DNA of 64,000 bases from Pleurocapsa minor HA4230-MV1 (GTDB lineage Bacteria; Cyanobacteriota; Cyanobacteriia; Cyanobacteriales; Xenococcaceae). Positions within the stretch are counted from its first letter, which is position 1. Every line of letters begins with the position of its first letter. Shown here in pieces: positions 17,578-25,550 of the stretch. The translations under genes were made by a program, and so were the position numbers. The stretch is taken from contig JAHHHZ010000021.1 of assembly GCA_019359095.1 (NCBI GenBank), positions 62,001-126,000 on the forward strand. The letters are read 5' to 3'. The notes under the pieces were generated by a model, which worked only from the letters and a program-made list of their open reading frames with translations, was not told the origin of the DNA and made no database searches.

Positions 17578-17887
17578 TGTTATCTTAGTTCGTTATCCTT
17601 TTTCTGATTTATCTAACTCTAAAGTTAGACCTGCTATTATAGTTAACACTCGGCATATTTCCCAGAAGATTTTAATAGTTCCCATCACAAGTAAAACAAA
17701 TTCTTTATTGTCAGAAGAATTTGTTTTAGTTGATTGGCAAGCACCAGGATTAAATGTCTCTAGTGCAGTTAAAAGTATTTATACGATCGATCAAAAGCTA
17801 GTTATTAAAATTATTGGCAAACTGCAAAAGCCTGATGCTCAAAAATTAGATCTTGCTCTCAAAAGCTGGCTAGGTTTATCAGACTAA
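17555..17887 (+). CDS. Type II toxin, MazF/PemK-like endoribonuclease
   Basis: The frame begins at 17546, but the ATG at 17555 has a GAGG ten bases upstream and gives MPNYLKNDVILVRYPFSDL, the usual family start; the protein is then 110 residues. MazF-family toxins cleave mRNA at short sequences. Diagnostic parts are DVILVRYPFSD, then KVRPAIIVN, then ILIVPITSKT, then SSAVKSIYTIDQKLV. It overlaps its antitoxin and is followed by a HIP1 hairpin repeat. Confidence 0.85.
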   Translation: MPNYLKNDVILVRYPFSDLSNSKVRPAIIVNTRHISQKILIVPITSKTNSLLSEEFVLVDWQAPGLNVSSAVKSIYTIDQKLVIKIIGKLQKPDAQKLDLALKSWLGLSD

Positions 17888-17895
17888 CTATTATA

Positions 17896-17936
17896 GCGAT
17901 CGCTTTTCCATCTCTACATATTAAAAATGCGATCGC
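17896..17936. repeat. HIP1-bounded hairpin repeat, copy B
   Basis: Starts and ends with the full GCGATCGC palindrome around 'ttttccatctctacatattaaaaat'. It is related to copies at 17277-17315, 18561-18600 and 19081-19119. It lies between the MazF-like and YoeB-like pairs. Confidence 0.75.
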
Positions 17937-18018
17937 ATCACTATAAAATTTGCCAGCTCTAATGAGGTTAAGACAAATGTTATATTATGTTGGTAAAATC
18001 GACTGAATTTTAACCATA

Positions 18019-18240
18019 ATGCAAAGTTCATATAGATTAAAAGCTAATGAATTAGATGAAAAATTTATAGCTGGTTTGAAAGAGACTTACAAAGATAAAG
18101 ATATTGAGATTATTATTTACGAAGTAAATGAAACGGAATATTTACTTCAGTCTGACGTAAACAGACAAAGATTGATGCAAGCTAAGACCAATGTTGACAA
18201 CAAGACTAATTTGGTTGAAATTGACTTAGAAGACTTGTAA
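18019..18240 (+). CDS. Antitoxin of a YoeB-like toxin-antitoxin pair
   Basis: A 73-residue acidic protein with an N-terminal strand-helix part (MQSSYRLKANELDEKFIAGLK) and a charged C-terminus (TNLVEIDLEDL) typical of the toxin-binding tail of RelB/Phd-type antitoxins. Its stop TAA shares its last A with the ATG of the YoeB-like gene, so the two are translationally coupled. I assign the role mainly from this position; the sequence alone is only weakly diagnostic. Confidence 0.75.
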   Translation: MQSSYRLKANELDEKFIAGLKETYKDKDIEIIIYEVNETEYLLQSDVNRQRLMQAKTNVDNKTNLVEIDLEDL

Positions 18241-18503
18241 TGAGCAGAAGAATAGTCTTTGAATCGTCTGCGTTTGCAGATTTCAATGATTGGGTAAAGT
18301 TAGACAAAAAAATACATCGCAAAATTATCGAACTGATCAAAGATATTAATCGCCATCCTTTTCAAGGTTTGGGAAAACCAGAAGCATTAAAGCACGATCT
18401 TAGTGGTTATTGGTCAAGAAGAATAGATCGCGAGCATCGTCTAGTTTATAAAGTGACTAATGAGGAAATAATCATTCTGTCTTGTAAATATCATTACGGC
18501 TAG
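18240..18503 (+). CDS. Txe/YoeB-family mRNA interferase toxin
   Basis: An 87-residue RelE-superfamily toxin of the YoeB type, which cuts mRNA on the ribosome. The family residues are in place: E48 in GLGKPEALKHDLSGYWSRRI, basic R64 and R67 in DREHRLVYKV, and the C-terminal H85-Y86 in CKYHYG. The length matches YoeB closely. It overlaps its antitoxin by one base. Confidence 0.92.
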   Translation: MSRRIVFESSAFADFNDWVKLDKKIHRKIIELIKDINRHPFQGLGKPEALKHDLSGYWSRRIDREHRLVYKVTNEEIIILSCKYHYG

Positions 18504-18510
18504 ATTATGA

Positions 18511-18600
18511 GCGATCGCGAAGCGTAGGCGCGACGCGGAGCTAGTCCTTTAGGGGAGCCTAATCGCTTTTCTATACTCTACCCATGAAAAAGGCGATCGC
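18511..18600. repeat. 90-bp direct repeat (copy C), upstream of coiled-coil gene
   Basis: This contains a 50-bp arm with 'gcgatcgcgaagcgtaggcg' and 'agctagtcctttaggg', joined to hairpin-repeat copy C (18561-18600). A near-identical arrangement occurs at 19031-19119, so the coiled-coil gene at 18719-19009 sits between two direct repeats 520 bp apart. Confidence 0.85.
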
Positions 18601-18718
18601 AAAAGTCACAGATCGTACTATTCATTAATAGCTAGAGTGAGATAATAAAATTGAAAGGGAAGCCTCCTGACGGTCATCTAGAAGCTTTCCCAAGCTAAAA
18701 CTTACTCATAGTATACTA

Positions 18719-19009
18719 ATGGCAACCAAACAAAGTACAGATCTAAAAGAACTCAAAACTCTGATTAGCGATCGCTTTGATCAACTCGATGGCAAGGTTG
18801 AGAAGTTGACTGAAAAAGTAGACTCAATCGATAAAAGGCTGATAGCGGTAGAAACCAAAGTAGATTCAACGGAGAAACGATTGGGTACCGTAGAGAGTAA
18901 ATTACCTGACATTTCAGAAAAGTTTGGTGAACTCAAGAACTGGAGACAAATAGCATTTATTATTATTGCTGCTGTAATAGGCTGGTTTGCTAGAAGCACT
19001 AAGTTTTAG
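18719..19009 (+). CDS. Small coiled-coil protein with C-terminal membrane anchor
   Basis: This 96-residue protein has continuous heptad-like repeats from about residue 8 to 70 (KVEKLTEKVDSIDKRLIAVETKV, then DSTEKRLGTVESKL). A hydrophobic helix at about 77-90 (QIAFIIIAAVIGWFA) ends in a basic tail, so it is a tail-anchored coiled coil. Similar short proteins are frequent in cyanobacteria and resemble phage XhlA-like or tether proteins, but no function is established. It lies between two near-identical direct repeats. Confidence 0.7.
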   Translation: MATKQSTDLKELKTLISDRFDQLDGKVEKLTEKVDSIDKRLIAVETKVDSTEKRLGTVESKLPDISEKFGELKNWRQIAFIIIAAVIGWFARSTKF

Positions 19010-19030
19010 ATCATCTTTCTATTTGATAAC

Positions 19031-19119
19031 GCGATCGCGAAGCGTAGGCGCGACGCGGAGCTAGTCCTTTAGGGAAGCCTAATCGCTTTTCTATCTCCAC
19101 ACATAAAAGGTGCGATCTC
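19031..19119. repeat. 89-bp direct repeat (copy D), downstream of coiled-coil gene
   Basis: Near-identical to 18511-18600, including the gcgacgcggagctagtcctt core and the terminal hairpin-repeat part (19081-19119). Confidence 0.85.
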
Positions 19120-19226
19120 CAATTTTATAAACAGGACGAAGTGAAACCCGACAACAAATATCTATGGCGATCGCCAATCCATTATTGATGAATTAATAAC
19201 GGTCGAGATTAGTATTGCAATCCCAT

Positions 19227-19275
19227 TATTTTAGGCTCATAAAATACGCTCAAAGTTGTCTTGGCGATCGCATAT
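19227..19275. repeat. Interspersed repeat 2, copy 1
   Basis: Reads attattttaggctcataaaa, then tacgctcaaagttgtcttgg and gcgatcgc. It matches 19600-19646 with only a few changes. The two copies flank the BrnA-like antitoxin gene. Confidence 0.8.
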
Positions 19276-19339
19276 CTAAGAGAGTGGTATATAGAAATAC
19301 TCGCAACACAATTTAAATGCGATACCGCAGCTTTTTATT

Positions 19340-19558
19340 ATGAAAGACGAGTACGATTTCTCTGACTCAGTTCAGAATCCATACTTCAAGAAACTCAAGA
19401 AGCAGGTGACGATTCGACTTGAAGAAGAAGTTATAGATTATTTCAAGGGTTTATCTGAAGAGATGGGAGTTCCATATCAGAGTCTAATAAATCTCTACCT
19501 CCAAGATTGTGTGCGATCGCAGAAAAAGTTATCTCTTGAGTGGGTACAAAATATCTAG
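19340..19558 (+). CDS. BrnA/CopG-like antitoxin without adjacent toxin
   Basis: A 72-residue protein beginning MKDEYDFSDSVQNPYFKKLKKQVTIRLEEE-like. It has the leading 'MKDEYDFS' box seen in BrnA-type antitoxins, and a ribbon-helix-helix (VTIRLEEEVIDYFKGLSEEMGVPYQSLINLYLQDCV) for operator binding. BrnA normally follows a brnT toxin gene, but none is present upstream or downstream here, so it is solitary. The family call is good; whether it still neutralises a toxin is unknown. Confidence 0.75.
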   Translation: MKDEYDFSDSVQNPYFKKLKKQVTIRLEEEVIDYFKGLSEEMGVPYQSLINLYLQDCVRSQKKLSLEWVQNI

Positions 19559-19599
19559 CCGAGACTTGCAATGAGATCTTAAATTCTTATAGCGATCGC

Positions 19600-19646
19600 T
19601 TTATTTTAAGCTCATAAAACACGCTCAAAGTCGTCTTGGCGATCGC
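19600..19646. repeat. Interspersed repeat 2, copy 2
   Basis: Matches 19227-19275 ('ctcataaaacacgctcaaag', then 'tcgtcttggcgatcgc'). It lies between the lone antitoxin and pgk. Confidence 0.8.
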
Positions 19647-19810
19647 GCTTCTTCCCTTGCCGAATAATTACTGTAGTAGGATGCTTCCTTTAGTGCAGTC
19701 CCTCTGGTAGATTAATCCTAGCCCCAATTTTAAAATTTATTTTATGTTCATCGTTGAACTTGGGTGATTTTTATTAATTTATTTAACAAGCAATTAGGAG
19801 GAAAGTTGTA

Positions 19811-21010
19811 GTGGCTAAGAAGACTGTCGCGAGTTTAACCGAAGCAGATATTTCTGGAAAAAGAATTTTAGTAAGAGCCGATTTTAATGTTCCCTTAGAT
19901 GATAGTGGCAACATTACCGATGATACTCGCATCAAAGCTGCATTACCCACCATTCAAGATTTAGTGGGCAAGGGCGGTAAAGTTATCTTATGTAGCCACA
20001 TGGGTCGTCCCAAGGGTGCGGTGAAAGAAGAATTACGCCTTACTCCCGTGGCTGAAAGACTTTCTGAGCTATTAGGACAAGATGTGACTAAGTGTGATGA
20101 TTGTATTGGCGACAGCGTAGCTTCTATTGTTAATGCCATGAGCAATGGTCAGGTTGTCTTGTTAGAAAACCTACGTTTTCATAATGAAGAAGAAGCAAAT
20201 GACCCTGAATTTGCTAAACAGCTAGCTGCTAATGCAGATTTATACGTTAACGAGGCATTTGGTACGGCTCACCGCGCTCATGCTTCCACTGAAGGCGTAA
20301 CTCATTATTTAAGTCCTAGCGTTGCTGGTTACTTGATTGAGAAAGAATTAGACTATCTTCAAGATGCAGTTGATAATCCTAAACGTCCTTTGGCAGCGAT
20401 TATTGGTGGTTCTAAAGTTTCGAGCAAAATTGGTGTAATTGAAACTTTATTAGATAAGTGCGACAAGCTGCTGATTGGTGGCGGGATGATCTTTACTTTC
20501 TATAAAGCTCGTGGCTTGAGCGTAGGTAATTCTTTGGTAGAAGAGGATAAACTAGAGCTAGCTAAATCCTTAGAAGCTAAAGCCAAAGAACAAGGTGTAG
20601 AATTGCTGTTACCGACTGACGTTGTGGTAGCTGATAATTTTGCTCCTGATGCTAATGCTCAAACCGTAAGTATTGAAAATATTCCAGATGGCTGGATGGG
20701 ACTAGATATTGGCCCCGATTCCATTAAAGTGTTTCAAGATGCTTTGGCTGACTGCAACGCCGTAATTTGGAATGGCCCCATGGGTGTATTTGAATTTGAT
20801 AAGTTTGCTGCGGGAACAGAAGCGATCGCCCATACTCTAGCAGGTAAATCTGATGCGGTTACCATCATTGGTGGTGGTGATTCCGTCGCTGCGGTCGAAA
20901 AAGTTGGTGTAGCAGAAAAAATGAGTCACATCTCTACTGGTGGTGGTGCAAGTCTAGAATTGCTGGAAGGTAAAACTCTGCCTGGTATCGTTGCTTTGGA
21001 TGAAGCTTAG
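19811..21010 (+). CDS. pgk: Phosphoglycerate kinase
   Basis: A 399-residue enzyme of glycolysis and the Calvin cycle that interconverts 1,3-bisphosphoglycerate and 3-phosphoglycerate with ADP/ATP. The substrate-binding part starts with [15 protein letters not shown]-type sequence (here [17 protein letters not shown]) and includes [10 protein letters not shown]. The hinge and nucleotide site include [15 protein letters not shown], then [16 protein letters not shown], then the glycine-rich [13 protein letters not shown]. The start is a GTG at 19811, fixed by AGGAGG about nine bases upstream. The gene is single, ended by a strong terminator. Confidence 0.98.
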   Translation: MAKKTVASLTEADISGKRILVRADFNVPLDDSGNITDDTRIKAALPTIQDLVGKGGKVILCSHMGRPKGAVKEELRLTPVAERLSELLGQDVTKCDDCIGDSVASIVNAMSNGQVVLLENLRFHNEEEANDPEFAKQLAANADLYVNEAFGTAHRAHASTEGVTHYLSPSVAGYLIEKELDYLQDAVDNPKRPLAAIIGGSKVSSKIGVIETLLDKCDKLLIGGGMIFTFYKARGLSVGNSLVEEDKLELAKSLEAKAKEQGVELLLPTDVVVADNFAPDANAQTVSIENIPDGWMGLDIGPDSIKVFQDALADCNAVIWNGPMGVFEFDKFAAGTEAIAHTLAGKSDAVTIIGGGDSVAAVEKVGVAEKMSHISTGGGASLELLEGKTLPGIVALDEA

Positions 21011-21040
21011 ACAGTAAGCAATCAGCAATTAGTTGTATTT

Positions 21041-21074
21041 AGCCTGTAGATTAACCTTTCTACAGGCTTTTTTT
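21041..21074 (+). terminator. Rho-independent terminator of pgk
   Basis: AGCCTGTAGA (21041-21050) and TCTACAGGCT (21059-21068) form a perfect 10-bp stem with an 8-base loop, followed by a T7 run. Confidence 0.95.
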
Positions 21075-21091
21075 GTTGGTAGGATTCATTA

Positions 21092-21335
21092 ATATAGCCG
21101 TACAAAGTTAGATTAGGACATTAATAGTAATTGGCTCGTAAGTAGCGCGAAATTCCGTTGCCCTAAAGGACTAGCCCTAAAGGATTAGCTCGCAAGCTCG
21201 CGTCCTTCGCGTCGCGCGGGTTCCCCGCGTTGCCCTAAAGGGTACACCTTCGGATAAGGAAATTTCGTAAGAAGGAAATAGGAAATAGGAAGTAGTATTT
21301 CAAAGATGTCCTAACGTTTTTACGTAGGGCTATAC
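21092..21335 (+). mobile_element. MITE-like repeat, long copy (244 bp) with 72-bp insertion
   Basis: Left end ATATAGCCGTACAAAGTTAG; right end (other strand) TATAGCCCTACGTAAAAACG. The copy matches 7152-7314 in opposite orientation along its whole length. It carries an extra 72-bp unit: the 14-mer CGTTGCCCTAAAGG occurs at 21156-21169 and again at 21228-21241, while the short copy has it once. The extra unit is made of 'ccctaaaggactag' and 'cgcgtccttcgcgtcgcgcg' repeats found elsewhere in the window. Confidence 0.8.
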
Positions 21336-21459
21336 TAGAAAAAGTAGCTGGAAAAAATCGAGCTCCAGTATGGCTATTGAATAAAGCGATCGCGTTTTCA
21401 TCGGTTGGGCAAGATCAACCAGAGTAATCAACATTTCAGGAAAGATCTTTGCCCACCAA

Positions 21460-21840
21460 TTATTTTTTCAGTTTGCTTCTAATTTCTTCAACTCGCTTGC
21501 GATTGACTCCTAAATCGGATTTCCCCAACCTAGAGGCAGAGCGTACTTGAACGCCATTGGCATCAGAGCCAAGATAAAATTCTACATCATCTACATAGCC
21601 CATGAGCTTACTTTTAAACTCAGCATAAAGATAGTTCTCATTTTCTTCAATAATGGTAGCCCCCTCCATGCTATCTACTACTGTTTTAATCTCGGCAATA
21701 GATACCGCAGGCAAAGGTTCAATTTTTGCTTGAGCATTATCACTTTGACTATTGACACAGTTAGGAGTTCCAGGACAAGGGGCTAACTTACCATCTTTAA
21801 CTCCTAAATTGCTGGGTTTTGTTCCCTTAAAGTTAAACAT
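21460..21840 (-). CDS. DUF1499 domain-containing protein
   Basis: This 126-residue protein matches the DUF1499 family. It has the start LAPCPGTPNCVNSQSDNAQAKIEPLP with the CPGTPNCV box, the middle YLYAEFKSKLMGYVDDVEFYLG and the end VRSASRLGKSDLGVNRKRVEEIRSKL. All three blocks are family hallmarks. There is no clear signal peptide here, although many relatives are exported. The function is unknown. The gene is single. Confidence 0.88.
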   Translation of the reverse strand: MFNFKGTKPSNLGVKDGKLAPCPGTPNCVNSQSDNAQAKIEPLPAVSIAEIKTVVDSMEGATIIEENENYLYAEFKSKLMGYVDDVEFYLGSDANGVQVRSASRLGKSDLGVNRKRVEEIRSKLKK

Positions 21841-21959
21841 CTGATTAAATCTCTTGCTAAAATTTCGTTTTATTCTTAATCAGAATATTTTACACTAGAC
21901 TAAATATGCCATGCCTGAATCAAGCGATCGCTTTTAGTTTCCGACTTTATCCTAAAGGA

Positions 21960-22065
21960 TACCCTAAAGGACTAGCTCCTATCGTCACGTCCTAAAGGAC
22001 TTGTCTCGCATAGTTGGAGATACCGCTCCGCGACACGAAGTTAGTCCTTTAGGGCATATCGCACT
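21960..22065. repeat. Cluster of 'ccctaaagg' short interspersed repeats
   Basis: Several overlapping copies of 'cctaaagga' and its complement 'tcctttaggg', with 'gatagttggagataccgctc'-type GC-rich filler, lie between the DUF1499 gene and the ctpA stop. They are related to the clusters at 8729, 18511, 19031, 21160-21245 and 36440-36650. Confidence 0.7.
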
Positions 22066-22068
22066 TCG

Positions 22069-23310
22069 TTATTCTGCCTTAGCTAAAACACTTACTCCAC
22101 CTGTTACCAGCCTTAATGCCTCTTGGTATTGCTGATCGGCTGACGTAGCAATTTGCGCATAGGTAATTGGTTGCTGGGTAATTACGTCATCGGGCATAAT
22201 CCCGAGCTTATTGATATCAGTATGGTTCGGAGTTTCATATTTGGCTACTGTTACAGCTAAACCTGCACCGTCGGGCAACTCAAATAAAGATTGAATTAGT
22301 CCCTTGCCAAAAGTTTTTTCCCCCACTAATAAAGCTCTCTCATTATCTTGTAATGCACCAGCTAGAATTTCACTAGCACTAGCAGTACCCTGGTTGACCA
22401 AAACTACTAACGGATCTGCCGTTAAAATTTCATTATTAGATTCAAAGCTACCTAAAGCTCCTTGACGATTCACGGTATAAACAATCGTACCGTTATCAAT
22501 CCACATGCGAGCGATTTCTATCCCCGCCTGTAACAAACCGCCAGGATTATTCCGCAGATCGAGAATATAAGCCTCTGCACCCTGCTTTTCTAACTTGTTA
22601 ACCCCGTGAGCAATTTCCTTCGCCGCATTGGCACTGAACTGATTTAAACGCACGTAACCAACTTTTTTGTCGGTATTGGTATCCAAAGCAGTATAAACAG
22701 GATTGAGAGAAATGCGATCGCGTACTATTTCTACATTACGCGGTTTAGCAGCTCGATCTTGACCAGACTGGATTCTTAGAGATACTTTACTCCCTCTTGC
22801 CCCACGCATCATTGCTGCTGCTTCATCTAAAGTTATGGTTTTAGCATCTACTCCATCAATTTCTAGAATGCTGTCTCTTGGTTCAATTCCTGCTGCTTCG
22901 GCAGGAGAACCAGCCAAAGGAGAAATTACTTCGATTAATTTAGTTTCGGGGTTAACATTAATCTGTAGCCCCACACCCGAAAGTTCTCCTGAAGTGTTGA
23001 CTTGTAAACTATGATACTGCTCTGGTCTAAGTAATCTCGTAAAAGGATCGTCTAGAGTTGCCAGCATTTCTTCTATAGCATCATAAGTCTCTTCGCGATC
23101 GCGTAACGGCTTTTTAATAAATGTTTCTCTTAACTTCCACCAGTTTTGATGGTTGAGGGTTTCATCTAAGTAAGACTGATTGACAATTCGCCAAGATTGC
23201 AACAGTAACTTTTGCTCCTCTGTGAAGGCTTGAGCATCAGGGGTATACCAGCAAAAAGAACCAATCCAGAAAAGTACTGCTAAAGCAAAGGAAAAAACTT
23301 TTTTGACCAT
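22069..23310 (-). CDS. ctpA: Carboxyl-terminal processing protease CtpA (S41A)
   Basis: A 413-residue exported serine protease. A signal peptide (about 1-28, ending DAQA) directs it to the lumen or periplasm, where CtpA removes the C-terminal extension of the photosystem II protein D1. The PDZ domain is at about 100-185 (GVGLQINVN, SPAEAAGIEPRDSILEIDG). The S41 domain holds DLRNNPGGLL, the catalytic S311 in QGTASASEI and K336 in EKTFGKGLI, 25 residues apart as expected. It lies divergent to petB. Cyanobacteria usually have several Ctp paralogues; the ctpA assignment rests on similarity around 'WRIVNQSYLDETLNHQNWW' and on this gene position. Confidence 0.85.
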   Translation of the reverse strand: MVKKVFSFALAVLFWIGSFCWYTPDAQAFTEEQKLLLQSWRIVNQSYLDETLNHQNWWKLRETFIKKPLRDREETYDAIEEMLATLDDPFTRLLRPEQYHSLQVNTSGELSGVGLQINVNPETKLIEVISPLAGSPAEAAGIEPRDSILEIDGVDAKTITLDEAAAMMRGARGSKVSLRIQSGQDRAAKPRNVEIVRDRISLNPVYTALDTNTDKKVGYVRLNQFSANAAKEIAHGVNKLEKQGAEAYILDLRNNPGGLLQAGIEIARMWIDNGTIVYTVNRQGALGSFESNNEILTADPLVVLVNQGTASASEILAGALQDNERALLVGEKTFGKGLIQSLFELPDGAGLAVTVAKYETPNHTDINKLGIMPDDVITQQPITYAQIATSADQQYQEALRLVTGGVSVLAKAE

Positions 23311-23791
23311 AAGTAGTAGAGATTAAGTAAGGCTATATCTTGACTATTGACTATTATTTTAAATTTAGCAATTCTTAATTAATTGTTACGTATTAATCGA
23401 GGTTGTTTTTTGAGGTGGATTATTTTAACTGTCAATCTGTTGCAGGATATCTAGTTATCCCTAGCTAAAATTGGCGTATAATACGACAATAAATAAAGAC
23501 ATCATAGCTTAAAGCTATGTTACATTCTCTCATATAGAGCTAAAGCATCCCTAGTATGGTTTGGCTCTATTGTGGACTTAAACAGCAAATATACATAATG
23601 CGCAATTTCTGTTCCTGAACAGATAAACTTTAATAAAGCACGCATTTGCTACCTGAGACTTTGTATAGCGGTATTGTAAATGCTATCTTCCCAGCCAATA
23701 ATTCTGAGATTGTAGATTGATGCCAAGCTCTGCAAGTCTAATCGGTAAACCCATCCATAACTATTTTTTGTTAGCTAATCTATAAGGCTTC
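23311..23791. other. 481-bp divergent promoter region of ctpA and petB
   Basis: No gene is supported. The region is AT-rich and includes a short inverted repeat 'catagcttaaagctatg' near 23503-23519 and a TATAAT box at 23477-23482 pointing to petB. It presumably holds both divergent promoters and a long petB leader. Confidence 0.5.
23477..23482 (+). promoter_or_regulatory. Candidate -10 box for petB
   Basis: A perfect TATAAT lies 310 bases upstream of petB, but the -35 position (about 23454) is not a good TTGACA match. It is a candidate only. Confidence 0.3.
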
Positions 23792-24460
23792 ATGTTTTCT
23801 AAACAAGTAACAGATTCAAAAACTTTTCAGTGGTTTGATGAGCGTCTGGAAATTCAAGCAATCTCCGATGACATCAGCAGTAAATATGTACCACCCCATG
23901 TCAATATTTTTTATTGCTTGGGCGGTATTACTCTAGTTTGCTTTCTAATTCAGTTTGCGACTGGATTCTGCATGACTTTTTATTACAAACCCAGCGTCGC
24001 TGAAGCATTTACATCAGTTGAGTACCTCATGAACGAAGTCAGCTTTGGCTGGTTAATTCGCTCAATCCATCGCTGGTCAGCCAGCATGATGGTCTTGATG
24101 ATGATTTTACATACTTTCCGCGTTTACCTAACTGGTGGTTTTAAAAAGCCCCGTGAGCTGACCTGGATTACTGGAGTAATCATGGCAGTACTGACAGTTA
24201 GCTTTGGGGTAACTGGCTATTCTCTTCCTTGGGATCAAGTTGGTTATTGGGCGGTAAAAATTGTATCTGGTGTCCCCGCAGCCATTCCCGTAGTCGGCGA
24301 TCAAATGGTTGAATTATTAAGAGGCGGTGCTAGTGTTGGTCAAGCCACCCTAACGCGTTTTTACAGCCTACATACTTTCGTCCTACCTTGGTTGATTGCA
24401 GTATTTATGCTGTTGCACTTTTTAATGATTCGCAAACAAGGTATCTCTGGGCCTTTGTAA
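23792..24460 (+). CDS. petB: Cytochrome b6
   Basis: This 222-residue thylakoid membrane subunit of the cytochrome b6f complex carries electrons between plastoquinol and the heme chain. It has four transmembrane helices with the heme-ligating histidines in '[32 protein letters not shown]' and in '[32 protein letters not shown]', and the family stretch [18 protein letters not shown]. Length and ends are those of a complete PetB. petD follows after 238 bases. Confidence 0.98.
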   Translation: MFSKQVTDSKTFQWFDERLEIQAISDDISSKYVPPHVNIFYCLGGITLVCFLIQFATGFCMTFYYKPSVAEAFTSVEYLMNEVSFGWLIRSIHRWSASMMVLMMILHTFRVYLTGGFKKPRELTWITGVIMAVLTVSFGVTGYSLPWDQVGYWAVKIVSGVPAAIPVVGDQMVELLRGGASVGQATLTRFYSLHTFVLPWLIAVFMLLHFLMIRKQGISGPL

Positions 24461-24698
24461 ATAATCAACCAGAGTTTCCGTCAAAGGAATTAAACTCCCA
24501 GACGGATTTGCGTAAAGATATATATACCTACTGCTTTACGCCAGTTGGCACAGAGGTAGATTACAACTACTTAACTTTATTTATAAAATATTTTTATACA
24601 ATAAATGTGCCACTTTGAATACAGCGAAGAACAGTTAAAATAGCTAATATTTTGCTTATTTCATCAGCTGATTTTGAGTAAATTTAGGAGAGAACATT
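24461..24698. other. petB-petD spacer with hairpins
   Basis: The spacer includes GCGTAAAG (24510-24517) pairing with CTTTACGC (24534-24541), a perfect 8-bp stem with a 16-base loop, and a smaller TCCGTC/GACGGA stem just before it. No gene is supported. The hairpins could set the ratio or stability of the petB and petD messages. Confidence 0.5.
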
Positions 24699-25181
24699 AT
24701 GTCCACATTAAAAAAGCCAGATCTCAGCGATCCCGCTTTACGCGCTAAATTAGCGCAAGGTATGGGTCACAACTACTATGGTGAACCTGCTTGGCCTAAT
24801 GATTTGTTATACATTTTCCCTGTAGTAATTTTGGGAACTATTGGCCTAGTTGTTAGCTTGGCAGTACTAGATCCAGCGGTTATAGGCGAGCCTGCTAATC
24901 CTTTTGCTACACCTTTAGAGATTTTGCCTGAGTGGTATTTGTACCCTGTATTTCAAATTTTACGGGTAGTGCCTAGTAAACTGTTGGGAATTGCTGCCCA
25001 AACAGCAGTACCTTTAGGTTTAATGTTGATTCCTTTCATCGAAAACGTCAATAAATTTCAAAACCCTTTCCGTCGTCCTGTAGCAACTACAGCATTCCTA
25101 TTTGGAACTGCCGTAACTATTTGGTTAGGAATTGGTGCAACTTTTCCAATTGACGAGTCTTTAACTTTAGGCTTGTTCTAA
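24699..25181 (+). CDS. petD: Cytochrome b6f complex subunit IV
   Basis: This 160-residue, three-helix partner of cytochrome b6 corresponds to the C-terminal half of mitochondrial cytochrome b. It starts [38 protein letters not shown]-like and contains the quinol-site motif [13 protein letters not shown] (about 76-88). A TAGGAGAG ribosome site lies close before the ATG. It is complete. Confidence 0.98.
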   Translation: MSTLKKPDLSDPALRAKLAQGMGHNYYGEPAWPNDLLYIFPVVILGTIGLVVSLAVLDPAVIGEPANPFATPLEILPEWYLYPVFQILRVVPSKLLGIAAQTAVPLGLMLIPFIENVNKFQNPFRRPVATTAFLFGTAVTIWLGIGATFPIDESLTLGLF

Positions 25182-25204
25182 ATTTGTTAAGCAAGTTTAG
25201 TTAG

Positions 25205-25274
25205 AGAGACACAGTAGTTCAGTGTTTAGCCTAAGTTCAGACACTTAGGTTAACTATTGTTCAACTGTGTCTCT
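25205..25274 (+). terminator. Hairpin after petD
   Basis: AGAGACACAGT (25205-25215) pairs perfectly with ACTGTGTCTCT (25264-25274), enclosing an inner CCTAAG/CTTAGG stem. A short TT run follows. It is a probable end of the petBD message or a stabilising 3' structure. Confidence 0.6.
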
Positions 25275-25550
25275 TTGCAAGAAGGAATTGGCATTAATTT
25301 GACCGCTCATTAGCCATCAACTAAGAGCAAATGGCAAATCTAAACCGCTGCTGACGAATAATTGTCGCAATTTTGATTTTATTGGTATGATGTATTGCAG
25401 AAATGTTGGTGGAATAAACTAATAATTTTCTGCCTGCAAGGATATTTAACATGGAAGTGGGGTTTGCCCGCTTTTTTTGTTGTCAAAATCAATCATAGTT
25501 CCAACTCACCATCTAAGTTAGTTGGCGCAAAACCAAATCTTTTGCTCAAC

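Larger units (their letters stand above)
19010..19339. other. 330-bp intergenic region made mostly of repeats
   Basis: It contains repeat copy D (19031-19119) and the first copy of a second repeat (19227-19275), plus AT-rich filler. No gene is supported, and no BrnT-like toxin frame precedes the antitoxin at 19340. Confidence 0.6.

Noticed and set aside
24388-24618. 76-codon frame overlapping the petB end
   Set aside because: It overlaps petB in another frame and runs through spacer hairpins; the petB frame is clearly the real one.
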